NCBI GenBank assembly: GCA_947165975.1
Contig: CAMVCL010000003.1
Coordinates: forward strand, 1 to 64,000
Source: an uncultured Candidatus Saccharibacteria bacterium
GTDB lineage: Bacteria > Patescibacteriota > Saccharimonadia > Saccharimonadales > Saccharimonadaceae
DNA length: 64,000 nt
Direction of reading: 5' to 3'
Below are positions 27,564 through 36,187 of this stretch, in pieces. A program made the translations under genes and the position numbers. Under the pieces are notes generated by a model that saw only the letters and a program-made list of their open reading frames with translations, was not told the origin of the DNA and did not search any database. The number at the start of each line of letters is the position of its first letter. Within the stretch, counting starts at the first letter, position 1.

Positions 27564-27954
27564 AGATGTAAAGTTAATATTTGACGTAGATGGCACTCTT
27601 TGCCCATTAAAAAAACCAAATGAAAACTACATGGATTTAACGCCAGACGAAGCTATGGTCAAAAAAATACGCTCATATAAGAAACAAGGAGCAACCATTG
27701 TCTTATTCTCATCACGCAACATGAGAACTTACAATGGCAATTTGGGACTCATCAATGCTAATACAGCAGTCATTATGCAAAAATGGCTTTCAAAATGGGA
27801 TATTCCTTATGATGAAATATACTTCGGCAAACCATGGCCTGGCCATAAAGGGTTTTATATTGACGATCGAGCAGTCAGACCAGATGAATTTCTCGATCAT
27901 TCTTTTGAAGAACTTGAGAAAATATGCGAAAAGTCAACTAGATTACCAAAATAA
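27547..27954 (+). CDS. HAD-superfamily phosphatase
   Basis: A 135-residue minimal HAD protein with motif I FDVDGTLCP at residues 9-17, motif II LFSSRN near 55 and the motif IV acidic pair YIDDRAV near residue 101. There is a motif III lysine in the KPWPGHKG stretch. Such stand-alone small HADs accompany capsule and surface-glycan genes and remove a phosphate from a biosynthetic intermediate. Overlap with the kinase gene indicates coupled expression; its substrate is probably the intermediate of that set. Confidence 0.88.
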   Translation: MKKMYKDVKLIFDVDGTLCPLKKPNENYMDLTPDEAMVKKIRSYKKQGATIVLFSSRNMRTYNGNLGLINANTAVIMQKWLSKWDIPYDEIYFGKPWPGHKGFYIDDRAVRPDEFLDHSFEELEKICEKSTRLPK

Positions 27955-27985
27955 TATATTATAATCATTTCAAAAGGAGCAAATA

Positions 27986-28705
27986 ATGAATATTATCATC
28001 ACTATGGCTGGCTTAGGATCACGCTTCCAAAAAGCTGGTTATAAAAAGCCAAAATTCATGATTGAAGTTAAAGGTAAAACACTTTTTGAATGGTCCATGA
28101 TGAGCCTAACTGATTTTAATAAACAAGATAATGTAAAATACATATTTATAGTACGTAAAGAATCTAATGCTCGTGATTTTATCATTAATCAAATGAAACA
28201 ATTCGGAAATTTCGATATTGAGATTATTGAAATTGATTACCTCACTGATGGTCAAGCCACAACAGCTATGCTCGCCGAGCCGTATTGGAATGAAAACGAT
28301 GAAATGATTATTTATAATATTGATACCTATATTGAGTCAGACATAATGAAATACTCTGATATTTCAGGAGACGGATTCATCCCCTGTTTTAAAGCACCTG
28401 GTGACCATTGGAGCTTTGTGAAATTAGACAAAAATAACAATGCAATTGAAGTTCGTGAAAAACAAAGAATCTCTGACAATTGCACAATCGGTCTATATTA
28501 TTTTAAAACATGCCAACTTTATAAAAAATTATATGAAGAATACTACGCGGATCAACAAAACATTGAAAACAACGAAAAATATATTGCTCCACTATACAAT
28601 CATATGATTAAAAAAGGCCTCACCGTCAAAATCTCACTTATTCCTTCATCCGCCGTCCATGTTCTTGGTACCCCAGATGAAGTTAAAGCATTTGAATCTC
28701 AATAA
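27986..28705 (+). CDS. sugar/alcohol-phosphate nucleotidyltransferase
   Basis: A 239-residue nucleotidyltransferase of the RmlA/LicC fold. N-terminal motif ITMAGLGSRFQKAGYKKPKFMIEVKGK contains the G-x-GxR nucleotide loop and the conserved KP. NIDTYIESDIM supplies the metal-binding Asp region; the C-terminus HVLGTPDEV is also typical. Probably activates the phosphorylated product of the adjacent kinase/HAD set as an NDP derivative. Good Shine-Dalgarno AAAAGGAG. It converges on the lectin gene 12 bp away with no obvious terminator between them. Confidence 0.88.
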   Translation: MNIIITMAGLGSRFQKAGYKKPKFMIEVKGKTLFEWSMMSLTDFNKQDNVKYIFIVRKESNARDFIINQMKQFGNFDIEIIEIDYLTDGQATTAMLAEPYWNENDEMIIYNIDTYIESDIMKYSDISGDGFIPCFKAPGDHWSFVKLDKNNNAIEVREKQRISDNCTIGLYYFKTCQLYKKLYEEYYADQQNIENNEKYIAPLYNHMIKKGLTVKISLIPSSAVHVLGTPDEVKAFESQ

Positions 28706-28717
28706 AATCTTGAATTC

Positions 28718-31300
28718 CTAAATATTCTTCAATATCCACTTTTGATTATTATTGCTGTAAGTAGTCTTTGAGTATATTTGTATGTTACTCTGTCCATTTT
28801 CTAGATCCAGTACGTATTTTGTGTTGCAAGCATTATGAATGGTTATCGTTCCATCAGAATTTTCCCAAATTAGCCAGCGCTGCGCACAGCTTTTATTTAC
28901 GTCATATTGCCAAATATTTCTCTGATTTGCAAAAACACCATTTGCTACATCCAACACTTTACCACTATTCCTATTCTTGATGAGGTAATACCCATCGTTC
29001 TCTTGAATGATCCATTGTTGCGCAATATTGTTCTTATTATAAACAGTTGTCTGTACATTATCCGCATTTGCCTTACCCGTAACGTTTAGAGCTTTACTAC
29101 GATTAGGAGTCAATATATTGTAAGTGCCACTATAGTCTTTATCTATAACTGATGAAGATTTCAATATCCACTTTTGATTATTATTGCTGTAAGTAGTCTT
29201 TGAGTATATTTGTATGTTACTCTGTCCATTTTCTAGATCCAGTACGTATTTTGTGTTGCAAGCATTATGAATGGTTATCGTTCCATCAGAATTTTCCCAA
29301 ATTAGCCAGCGCTGCGCACAGCTTTTATTTACGTCATATTGCCAAATATTTCTCTGATTTGCAAAAACACCATTTGCTACATCCAACACTTTACCACTAC
29401 CTACATTTTTTATAATGTAGTAATCATCCACCCTTTCCAGGCTCCAATTTTGTGAATCTCTTGTTCCGTCTGTTCGAGAAGCTGCAATATTGTGTGCATT
29501 TAGCATCCCTCCCGCTTCTAATTTTTTATCACCTTTCGATGAAATAATATTATAAACTCCTTTATAGACCCTCGCTGCAGGAGCTGCATTAAATGTAAAA
29601 TTCTGGTGATTATTACCGTAGAAACTCTTCGCATATATTTGAAGGTTTGTATCCCCATCTTGCAAATCTAAAACAAATCCAGGCTTACAGGCATTATGGA
29701 TAGTAATTGTACCGTTCGAATTATCACCAAAAATCCATCTCTGTGCACAATTGTCATCCTCTGCGTATTGCCACACATTTGTTAGTTTAGAAAATTTTCC
29801 ATTTGCAACATCCAATACTTTTCCACTTGCCTTACTCTTGATAACGTAATAATTCTCTTTTTTCTCTATTTGCCATTGTTGTACAAGATCTTCTTTATCT
29901 GAAGCACTAAATGAGGCATTATTCTCATTCAACATACCATCCACACCTAAAATCTTTCCATTCGAAGCGACTATGTTGTATACACCAGAATAATTGCTTT
30001 TTCCTACCCTCTTTATTACCCAAGATTGATTAGAATTAGTATTTTTTGATTTATTATAAATTTGAATGTTCTTCTTACCATCCTGTAGATCTAAAACATA
30101 GCTAGGATTACAAGCGTTATGAATAACAACTGCACCATTATTCTCTTCTCCAAAAATCCATCTCTGTGCACAGCTATCATTCTCGGCATATTGCCATACA
30201 TTCGCTAAATTCGAATTTATTCCATTTGCAATATCTAACACTTTGCCACTATTCTTGTTTCTTATTAAATAATAATCGTCTTTTTTCTCTATTTGCCATT
30301 GTTGCAAAATGGAATCATCCAAGTTCGTTGCTTGGACATTATCACCATCCATAGTTCCAGCTGTATTCATCGCCTTCAAACCATTATTCGCAGCAAGAAT
30401 ATTATATACTCCGTTCTCTATATCCACTTGTTTAACATCATCATAATTTACATTATAAAAACCACCGTCACTTGTTATTCCACCAAACCAATCTTGAAAA
30501 TATAAATAAAAGTTCCTATTCCCATATGCACCACAACTAGCTGTTCCATACCCAGCCGCTAAAGCACCTGCATTTGGTTGATATGGCGTATATCTATATA
30601 AAGCAGACGTCGCTAAAGAACGAATATTTACAGTAGAACCTCCACACGCTGCATTCGGATTATATTGAATGTAGTTCTTTCCTAAGGGATAATTAGTCCA
30701 ACCACCATCAAGCACCGTTCTGAATAAAGCCGCCGCATTTCTTACTTGGTTTTTAAAACCATAGTATTTCGAAGAACATGCCGCCGTGTCAGGGCAACCA
30801 TAACCAGTTGCTTTACGATAATCACCACTATTCGGGATTGGGTCAGTAATCAAACTAGTTTCTTTTTGTAATAAAACTAAAATCACCTGAGGATTTATTT
30901 TATAATCTTGCGCTGCCTTCCAAATAATCCTAGCTGCCGTCTCACCTGATCCTATCTTTTCACCATCACCGAATTTTTCTTCACTAAGACACACAAAGTG
31001 TCCATTTGCCCAATGCCAAGTATAATTCTTATTGGCAGACAAAGAAAGATAGTAATTATAGTTCGTATTGGGACATGAATTTTTTGAAGTTAAAAACTTT
31101 TGAATCTCCGCCTCACTCATCGAATTATAGTTCCCCATCTGATAATCCGAAATAATATAGCCCGGATCAAACCCTACCAAGGATGCAGCTTCTACATCAT
31201 TTTTATTTTTAAATTTTTGTGCCAAAAATGTAAATAGAAACATCGCTATAAATACGCCTAGTAACACATACCAAATTCGCCTACTTCTGCGTCTTCGCAT
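28718..31300 (-). CDS. membrane-anchored surface protein: lysozyme-like domain plus four ricin-type beta-trefoil lectin domains
   Basis: An 860-residue protein. Residues 1-8 are Arg-rich, residues 12-29 are a signal anchor (VLLGVFIAMFLFTFLA). About 50-280 is a domain with INPQVILVLLQKETSLI and ATGYGCPDTAACSSKYYGF, resembling lysozyme-like cell-wall domains of actinobacterial surface proteins. From about 286 to the end there are four beta-trefoil repeats of about 144 residues, each with QQWxI and QRWxxW/F (QxW) motifs and SGKVLDxANG / YVLDLxxG blocks. Ricin-type domains bind galactose or GalNAc, so this is a candidate adhesin for host or glycan binding. Repeats 3 and 4 share 240 identical bases. 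Overlapping context: it starts right after the 31301 gene stop. Confidence 0.85.
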   Translation of the reverse strand: MRRRRSRRIWYVLLGVFIAMFLFTFLAQKFKNKNDVEAASLVGFDPGYIISDYQMGNYNSMSEAEIQKFLTSKNSCPNTNYNYYLSLSANKNYTWHWANGHFVCLSEEKFGDGEKIGSGETAARIIWKAAQDYKINPQVILVLLQKETSLITDPIPNSGDYRKATGYGCPDTAACSSKYYGFKNQVRNAAALFRTVLDGGWTNYPLGKNYIQYNPNAACGGSTVNIRSLATSALYRYTPYQPNAGALAAGYGTASCGAYGNRNFYLYFQDWFGGITSDGGFYNVNYDDVKQVDIENGVYNILAANNGLKAMNTAGTMDGDNVQATNLDDSILQQWQIEKKDDYYLIRNKNSGKVLDIANGINSNLANVWQYAENDSCAQRWIFGEENNGAVVIHNACNPSYVLDLQDGKKNIQIYNKSKNTNSNQSWVIKRVGKSNYSGVYNIVASNGKILGVDGMLNENNASFSASDKEDLVQQWQIEKKENYYVIKSKASGKVLDVANGKFSKLTNVWQYAEDDNCAQRWIFGDNSNGTITIHNACKPGFVLDLQDGDTNLQIYAKSFYGNNHQNFTFNAAPAARVYKGVYNIISSKGDKKLEAGGMLNAHNIAASRTDGTRDSQNWSLERVDDYYIIKNVGSGKVLDVANGVFANQRNIWQYDVNKSCAQRWLIWENSDGTITIHNACNTKYVLDLENGQSNIQIYSKTTYSNNNQKWILKSSSVIDKDYSGTYNILTPNRSKALNVTGKANADNVQTTVYNKNNIAQQWIIQENDGYYLIKNRNSGKVLDVANGVFANQRNIWQYDVNKSCAQRWLIWENSDGTITIHNACNTKYVLDLENGQSNIQIYSKTTYSNNNQKWILKNI
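28728..28967. repeat. 240-bp perfect direct repeat, copy 1 (lectin repeat 4)
   Basis: Identical base for base to 29160-29399, offset 432 bp (144 codons, one trefoil unit). It covers the second half of the fourth trefoil. Confidence 0.95.
29160..29399. repeat. 240-bp perfect direct repeat, copy 2 (lectin repeat 3)
   Basis: Identical to 28728-28967; the flanking halves of the two trefoil units have diverged, so the identity is confined to part of each domain, as expected from gene conversion or a recent unequal exchange. Confidence 0.95.
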
Positions 31301-31840
31301 CTATATATTTGCCTCTCCGCGAATCAAACCTGCCTTGTTGTTCGCTTTCAAGTTAATGTTAATTTCAATGTTTCCTCCCCCAAGTTTGCTTATCGGCACA
31401 TCAAACCCTTCACACGTCGCTGTCGAAGCATTCCCGATAATACTGGCTATACTACTATAGATATTAGCACCCCCTCGTTTTAAAGTCAATTCACATTGGC
31501 CACTTTCTAAATATTGATCAATATTAACCCTAATTATCAAGTTTGATCCACTCACGCCAGCATAAGTTACTACACCAGTTAGCTCATTTGCTTGGTTAGG
31601 ATCTTCGCCGTCATACTGTTCTACTTTTTTCTTTTCAGGTGTTTCACTTTTTAATTCTGCCTCAGCTTCACTCGATTCTTTTTTCTCTTCTTCTTTAATA
31701 CTCTCATTCTGTACTGTATTATCCTCTTTCCTAAAATAACTGTCCCACACTAGATAGCAAACAGTGCCTGCTCCAATTAATAGTATTAATATTATTAGCC
31801 AAGAAATCCATTTTCTATTTCTTTTTCTTCTCTTTGACAT
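31301..31840 (-). CDS. single-pass membrane-anchored protein with acidic linker and small C-terminal domain
   Basis: A 179-residue protein of unknown function. Basic start (SKRRKRNRK), one transmembrane helix (about residues 12-32), a Glu/Lys-rich linker (40-85) and a compact domain of about 90 residues (ANELTGVVTYAGVSGSNLIIRVNI) with two cysteines that may form a disulfide (SGQCELTL, TATCEGF). The architecture places the domain outside the membrane. Its TAG stop is directly followed by the ATG of the lectin gene, so the two form an operon and may act together at the surface. Shine-Dalgarno AAGGAG. Confidence 0.72.
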   Translation of the reverse strand: MSKRRKRNRKWISWLIILILLIGAGTVCYLVWDSYFRKEDNTVQNESIKEEEKKESSEAEAELKSETPEKKKVEQYDGEDPNQANELTGVVTYAGVSGSNLIIRVNIDQYLESGQCELTLKRGGANIYSSIASIIGNASTATCEGFDVPISKLGGGNIEININLKANNKAGLIRGEANI

Positions 31841-31919
31841 ATAATACTCCTTATTCTAATAATAACAACTTTGCCTTACTCTGTAAAGCAATCTTCTAGC
31901 AATTAATCCTATTTTCTTG

Positions 31920-31925
31920 TATAAT
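31920..31925 (+). promoter_or_regulatory. -10 box of a leaderless promoter
   Basis: TATAAT 6 nt before the ATG at 31932. Confidence 0.7.
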
Positions 31926-31931
31926 ATAAGT

Positions 31932-33590
31932 ATGAATGAAAAACTCAAGGATTTTTTGACTGTCCTTGTCCTATCGATTGCTACTAGTTTTATGCTTTTT
32001 ATTTTTGAACCTATTATTCTCTATTCCACTAATCCAAATGATTTTTGGTTTGATATCTATGATATTTTCCCAATTCTTCTCAGTACTTTCCTTAAATCCC
32101 TCCTCGTTTTATTTATTGGTTTTATGGCTCTCTATTTTATATTTAAAGTCTGGCTCAAAAAGCCTAATATCTATTATGTCTTAGTGGCAATTTATTTTTG
32201 TGTCTTTCTTATTACGTACATACAAGGCAATTTATTTTCCAATACATTACCAGGCATCAATGGAGAAGTATTTGACTGGCGACATTATAAAATAGAGTCC
32301 GTCACATCAATGATACTATGGGGGACCATTTTCATTATTTGGCTCGGAACTACTTATTTATTCAAACCTGTTAAAATATATTCTGCTATTCTCCCGATCA
32401 GTAGTGCTATTTTTGCAATGCTTGCCGTCTCGCTTACATCCACCATCCTTACCACTAAAGCCCTAGAAGACAAACCCATTTCCGTAGCGACCTATACTAA
32501 TTTCAACCTAGCCTCAGACAAACAAAATCTATTTATCTTTCTTCTAGATGCTATTGATTCTCAATCTTTCGACAAACTTATGAAAAATAATAAAGATTAT
32601 CAATCTACTTTTAAAGACTTCAGTTATTTCCCTGACACTTCATCATATTATGCGTATACGAGAGACTCTCTACCATATATCTTTAATCCTGTCCCCAATC
32701 ATAATGAAAAAGGCTTTGCTGATTTCTCCAGAGAAGTCTACGCAAATTCGCCTCTTTTTGCTTCACTTAAATCAGAAAATTATAACATGAATTACTACGA
32801 CGACAAAATCTTCTTTGATACCCCCACCACCCGCTCATTTAGCAATATGATTGACCATATCAACGTTAACCGCACAATCTTTCTAAAACAGCTCATTAAA
32901 TACGATTTATATAAATATCTTCCCTATCCGTTAAAAGGTAAGACTCATATTGAAGGGCTTAACTTTAGTACCGCCAAAGCCAAAAATGAACATCCAAATT
33001 ATATGTGGAAAGATATTGAAAATTATGAAATTTTCCAGAACGAAGAATTAGAAATCACCGACGATAAAGTGTTTCATTTTATTCACTTAGAAGGAGCACA
33101 TATTTGGTTTTATCTCGATGAAAACGTTCAAGCAATAGAAACCGGAGGTAACTATTCAAAAAAACAAATAGCATCATTTAAGATCGCCAAGGCCTATATT
33201 GATCGTCTTAAAAAAGCCAACGTATATGATAATTCCGCTATCGTCATTATGGCTGATCATGGCTACAAAGATGGGGTTTGGGAATACGACTATATTCTAG
33301 ATAGGTTTAATCCAATTCTTTACATTAAAGGTATAGATGAACATCACGACAAAATGCTTCGCTCCGATAAACCTATTTCCTTCGATGATCTCAGTAATGC
33401 CTTTATTGACCTACAACATAAAAAGAAAAGTACGGAGTTATTTAAGAATATCAGTTATCCACGCACTCGCACCCTACTCTACTATGTCTGGAGTCAAGAA
33501 AACCATATGGTAGAATATGAGTTCAATGGCAAAGCCTGGGAATCCGACAAAATGGTCGAGACAGGTAAAGTCTTTGACCTCAATCAATAA
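31932..33590 (+). CDS. alkaline-phosphatase-superfamily (sulfatase/LtaS-like) membrane protein
   Basis: A 552-residue protein. Five transmembrane helices occupy about residues 10-190; the rest is a large extracytoplasmic domain. Sulfatase/phosphoglycerol-transferase features include NLFIFLLDAIDSQSF (metal Asp), SSYYAYTRDSLP with candidate Thr nucleophile, HFIHLEGAHI and VIMADHGYKDG (metal Asp-His). The superfamily includes LtaS, OpgB and phosphoethanolamine transferases, so it may add glycerophosphate or phosphoethanolamine to the surface polymer. Start moved from 31917 to ATG 31932, which sits at the expected transcription start. Confidence 0.85.
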   Translation: MNEKLKDFLTVLVLSIATSFMLFIFEPIILYSTNPNDFWFDIYDIFPILLSTFLKSLLVLFIGFMALYFIFKVWLKKPNIYYVLVAIYFCVFLITYIQGNLFSNTLPGINGEVFDWRHYKIESVTSMILWGTIFIIWLGTTYLFKPVKIYSAILPISSAIFAMLAVSLTSTILTTKALEDKPISVATYTNFNLASDKQNLFIFLLDAIDSQSFDKLMKNNKDYQSTFKDFSYFPDTSSYYAYTRDSLPYIFNPVPNHNEKGFADFSREVYANSPLFASLKSENYNMNYYDDKIFFDTPTTRSFSNMIDHINVNRTIFLKQLIKYDLYKYLPYPLKGKTHIEGLNFSTAKAKNEHPNYMWKDIENYEIFQNEELEITDDKVFHFIHLEGAHIWFYLDENVQAIETGGNYSKKQIASFKIAKAYIDRLKKANVYDNSAIVIMADHGYKDGVWEYDYILDRFNPILYIKGIDEHHDKMLRSDKPISFDDLSNAFIDLQHKKKSTELFKNISYPRTRTLLYYVWSQENHMVEYEFNGKAWESDKMVETGKVFDLNQ

Positions 33591-33600
33591 TCAATAATCG

Positions 33601-33927
33601 TTAATCCAAATCTAATTCAAGTATTTCAGCAGCTCGCATCAAAATCTTCCGTTCATCTTCAGTAACATTTTCCATTTTAATCTTAAATAAAGCCACTGTT
33701 TCTTCGTGCTTATAATCCAGAATCTCCAAAGATCTAGCAGCACCCGGAACCTTTTTGAGAACACCTTTCGTTACTAGATTATCAATATGCTCCGCTACAG
33801 CAGAAACTGACGATAGCCCAAGTCCAGCTTGTAGTTCGCGATAGGATGGAGAATAGCCGTTCTCTTCTGTAAAATCTTCTATGTAATTCAATACCGCTAA
33901 TTGTTTTTTCGTAAGTTTCTTCGCCAT
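33601..33927 (-). CDS. LexA-like winged-helix regulator without peptidase domain
   Basis: A 108-residue protein. Residues 3-70 match the LexA N-terminal DNA-binding domain (LTKKQLAVLNYIEDFTEENG, SPSYRELQAGLGLSSVSAVA, KGVLKKVPGAARSLEIL). The LexA Ser/Lys self-cleaving peptidase domain is absent; instead there are 38 mostly helical residues. It is probably a transcription repressor, perhaps of itself and the divergent LCP gene. The start is ATG 33927; a longer reading frame upstream is an artefact of the repetitive antisense of the LCP gene. It converges with the 31932 gene with a 10-bp gap. Confidence 0.82.
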   Translation of the reverse strand: MAKKLTKKQLAVLNYIEDFTEENGYSPSYRELQAGLGLSSVSAVAEHIDNLVTKGVLKKVPGAARSLEILDYKHEETVALFKIKMENVTEDERKILMRAAEILELDLD

Positions 33928-33932
33928 TATGT

Positions 33933-33942
33933 TATAATTATA
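33933..33942. promoter_or_regulatory. overlapping divergent -10 boxes
   Basis: TATAAT on the plus strand (33933-33938, 8 nt before ATG 33947) and TATAAT on the minus strand (33937-33942, 9 nt before ATG 33927) share two bases. The full intergenic space is 19 bp, so both messages would be nearly leaderless and the promoters mutually exclusive. Confidence 0.65.
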
Positions 33943-33946
33943 TACA

Positions 33947-35680
33947 ATGGATAAGAATAAATCAATTGATGGTCTTTCTACTCGTCGCTCAAAAACTGCG
34001 GCGACTTCTTCTGCAACTCGAAAAACAGCTTCTAAACCACGTACTAAAACCACCCCTAAAACTTCAAAAACGACTCCACCTAAAACCACCAAGACTGTCA
34101 CAAGAAAAGCCACAGTCAAAGCTACTACTAAAACCAAAACCGCCAAGACCACCAAGACTACCAAACCAACCAAAACCGCCAAAACACCTAAAACCACCAC
34201 TCCAATCAAAGCAACTCCCCCTACTCTCATAGAAGAGACTCCCGGGAGCGTCACCGAAGATTTCCTTAAACCAGTCCAGGCATTTAATTTTGACGAACAA
34301 AGTGGAGAACTTAAAGCTGCTGATCCTTCCGAAATCACAAATCAACCCAAAAAAGGCAAAAAAATGAAAAAGCCAATCAGTAAAAAACGTAAGATCATTA
34401 CTAGTATCCTCTTAGTAATTGTTCTTCTTATCCTAGGTGGACTAATTTGGTTGATAATTTGGGGTAATGATATTCTTGCTCGCATTACTGGCGGTCAAGG
34501 TACTATCTTTGATTTATTTAGTGAAAATTACGTTGAACTTAAAACTGATGCTAATGGTCGCACTAACATCCTAGCATTCGGTACTAGTGGATACAACATG
34601 GAAGGCGATGAAGGCAACGGCATACATGATGGAGCCCAATTAACTGATTCAATCATGGTTATAAGTTTAGATCAAAAAAATGGCGATGTGGCTATGCTTT
34701 CCCTCCCCCGAGACCTCAAGGCTTCGCCTACCTGTACTGCTACTGGTAAAATCAACGAAGTCTACTGGTGTAACAATATGGAAGGCAACGATGAAAAAGC
34801 CGGAGCAACCGCATTGATGGATGAATTAAATACTATTCTAGATATTGATTTTCAATACTACGCCCATCTTAACTGGGGTTCACTCGTGAGTATCGTCGAT
34901 ACATTAGGTGGCATCAATGTAACTCTAGATGAGGATATCTCTGATTATGGCTGGACTGGCGCAGTCTTCCAAGCAGGCGAAGAATACACTATTAATGGAG
35001 AACAAGCCCTCGGTTTAGCACGTGCACGCCATGGTACTGAAAGTGGAGACTTTAGTCGTGGCGCGTCGCAACAAAAAATTCTCATCGGTATAAAAGACAA
35101 AGTACTCGAAAAAAGTCTTTCCGTCACTGATATGTTGGGTCTAGCGAACACCCTAGGCGACAACTTACGCACTAATTTTTCAGTCGAAGAACTAAAGTCC
35201 TTTGCGCACCTAACCTATGATTTTGATTTTAGTAACATCCGTCAAATCTCCCTACTCGAACCAGAACAACTCATGACTACCGGAAACATTAATGGTATCT
35301 CTTATGTTATCCCCTCAGAAGGAGCTGGTAATTACTCTAACATTCAAGCATACATTGCTAAGATGTTCTCAAGTGATCCCCGCGTCTATGAAGACTCTTC
35401 TATTCTAATATTAAACGCAACTGATCAAGCCGGCCTCGCTTCTAATGAAAAAAATGAACTCGAAAAAGAGGGTTATAATAATATCTTCATTGATGATACT
35501 CTCAATAACAATTATGAAGGTGATTATATTCTATACATTCTCAATGATAAAAAACCAGGCACAAAGAAGCTCCTTGAAGAAAAGTATAGTACAGAAGCTA
35601 AATCCGCCAACGATCTTTCATCTGGCATCCCAACTAACTATGATTTTATCCTAATCATTAATAAGACCAACGAAAAATAA
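33947..35680 (+). CDS. LytR-CpsA-Psr (LCP) family protein with long Thr/Lys/Pro-rich cytoplasmic tail
   Basis: LCP enzymes transfer lipid-linked teichoic acid or capsule onto peptidoglycan outside the membrane. Of 577 residues, about 1-95 are a histone-H1-like Lys/Thr/Pro low-complexity tail, 95-145 an acidic linker, 148-172 a transmembrane helix, and 200-460 the LCP domain: ILAFGTSG, LTDSIMVIS, LSLPRDL and ALGLARARHGTESGDFSRGASQQ with the conserved Arg/Asp pyrophosphate-binding residues. A LytR C-terminal-like domain (ILILNATDQAGLA) ends the protein. It probably attaches the polymer made by the 8-28 kb island. The tail is unusually long for the family. Confidence 0.93.
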   Translation: MDKNKSIDGLSTRRSKTAATSSATRKTASKPRTKTTPKTSKTTPPKTTKTVTRKATVKATTKTKTAKTTKTTKPTKTAKTPKTTTPIKATPPTLIEETPGSVTEDFLKPVQAFNFDEQSGELKAADPSEITNQPKKGKKMKKPISKKRKIITSILLVIVLLILGGLIWLIIWGNDILARITGGQGTIFDLFSENYVELKTDANGRTNILAFGTSGYNMEGDEGNGIHDGAQLTDSIMVISLDQKNGDVAMLSLPRDLKASPTCTATGKINEVYWCNNMEGNDEKAGATALMDELNTILDIDFQYYAHLNWGSLVSIVDTLGGINVTLDEDISDYGWTGAVFQAGEEYTINGEQALGLARARHGTESGDFSRGASQQKILIGIKDKVLEKSLSVTDMLGLANTLGDNLRTNFSVEELKSFAHLTYDFDFSNIRQISLLEPEQLMTTGNINGISYVIPSEGAGNYSNIQAYIAKMFSSDPRVYEDSSILILNATDQAGLASNEKNELEKEGYNNIFIDDTLNNNYEGDYILYILNDKKPGTKKLLEEKYSTEAKSANDLSSGIPTNYDFILIINKTNEK

Positions 35681-35704
35681 GACTACCGTGTAGTAGTCTT
35701 ATTT
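35675..35704. terminator. bidirectional intrinsic terminator
   Basis: Perfect 12-bp stem AAATAAGACTAC / GTAGTCTTATTT with a 6-nt loop between the convergent LCP gene and khpB. Confidence 0.85.
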
Positions 35705-35720
35705 CCAACCTGATAACGTT

Positions 35721-36182
35721 TTAATTATCAATTTTACTAATAATTAGTTTTCGCTCTCTTCCCTCTCCTTCTGAGTGGGTTTCAATATCTGAATAATCTT
35801 GTGCTAATTTATGTACAACTCGTCTATCGGCCGCATTTAAATTAATTTCCATCGACTCGCCAGTCCGACGAACCTTTGCAATCCATCCTTCTGCTTTATC
35901 AGCTATCCTATCAGCCCTTTGCTTTTTATAATTAGCTACATCCACATTCACTCTTGTGACTTCTGCTTCCTTAGAAACCAACGCCATCGATACAATGTGC
36001 TGTAAAGCTCTTAAATTATCTGCGTTGCGTCCAATTAGCAATGAATTAAGCGAAGTAGATGGAACCGAGAGCTGAATCACCTCATCGTCAATTGTTGAAG
36101 TCACTGCCACATTTATACCAAAAAAACTCAGTAGATCTTCAAGATATCTAGCAGCAAATCTAATTGATTCATCTTTGTTCAT
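35721..36182 (-). CDS. khpB: KH-R3H RNA-binding protein KhpB (Jag)
   Basis: A 153-residue RNA-binding protein with a KH domain (LLIGRNADNLRALQHIVSMAL, residues about 47-67, GxxG-type loop) and an R3H domain at the C-terminus (LNAADRRVVHKLAQDYSDIETHSEGEG). The N-terminal Jag-N domain of Firmicutes proteins is missing, so it is shorter than usual. It regulates cell elongation and division genes as a partner of KhpA in streptococci. It sits in the conserved rpmH-rnpA-yidC-jag order, which supports the assignment. Confidence 0.93.
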   Translation of the reverse strand: MNKDESIRFAARYLEDLLSFFGINVAVTSTIDDEVIQLSVPSTSLNSLLIGRNADNLRALQHIVSMALVSKEAEVTRVNVDVANYKKQRADRIADKAEGWIAKVRRTGESMEINLNAADRRVVHKLAQDYSDIETHSEGEGRERKLIISKIDN

Positions 36183-36187
36183 TATTA

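Noticed and set aside
28728-29399. Long direct repeats considered as a CRISPR or IS remnant
   Set aside because: They are in-frame halves of trefoil domains in one protein, with a period of 144 codons and no spacer structure or transposase.
28768-29415. Plus-strand frames opposite the lectin gene
   Set aside because: Duplicate shadow frames caused by the repeat; no Shine-Dalgarno and no protein-like features.
33928-34338. 137-codon upstream extension of the LexA-like reading frame
   Set aside because: It is antisense to the repetitive N-terminus of the LCP gene and gives a biased Val/Leu/Gly sequence. The LexA domain starts at ATG 33927, which has its own -10 box.
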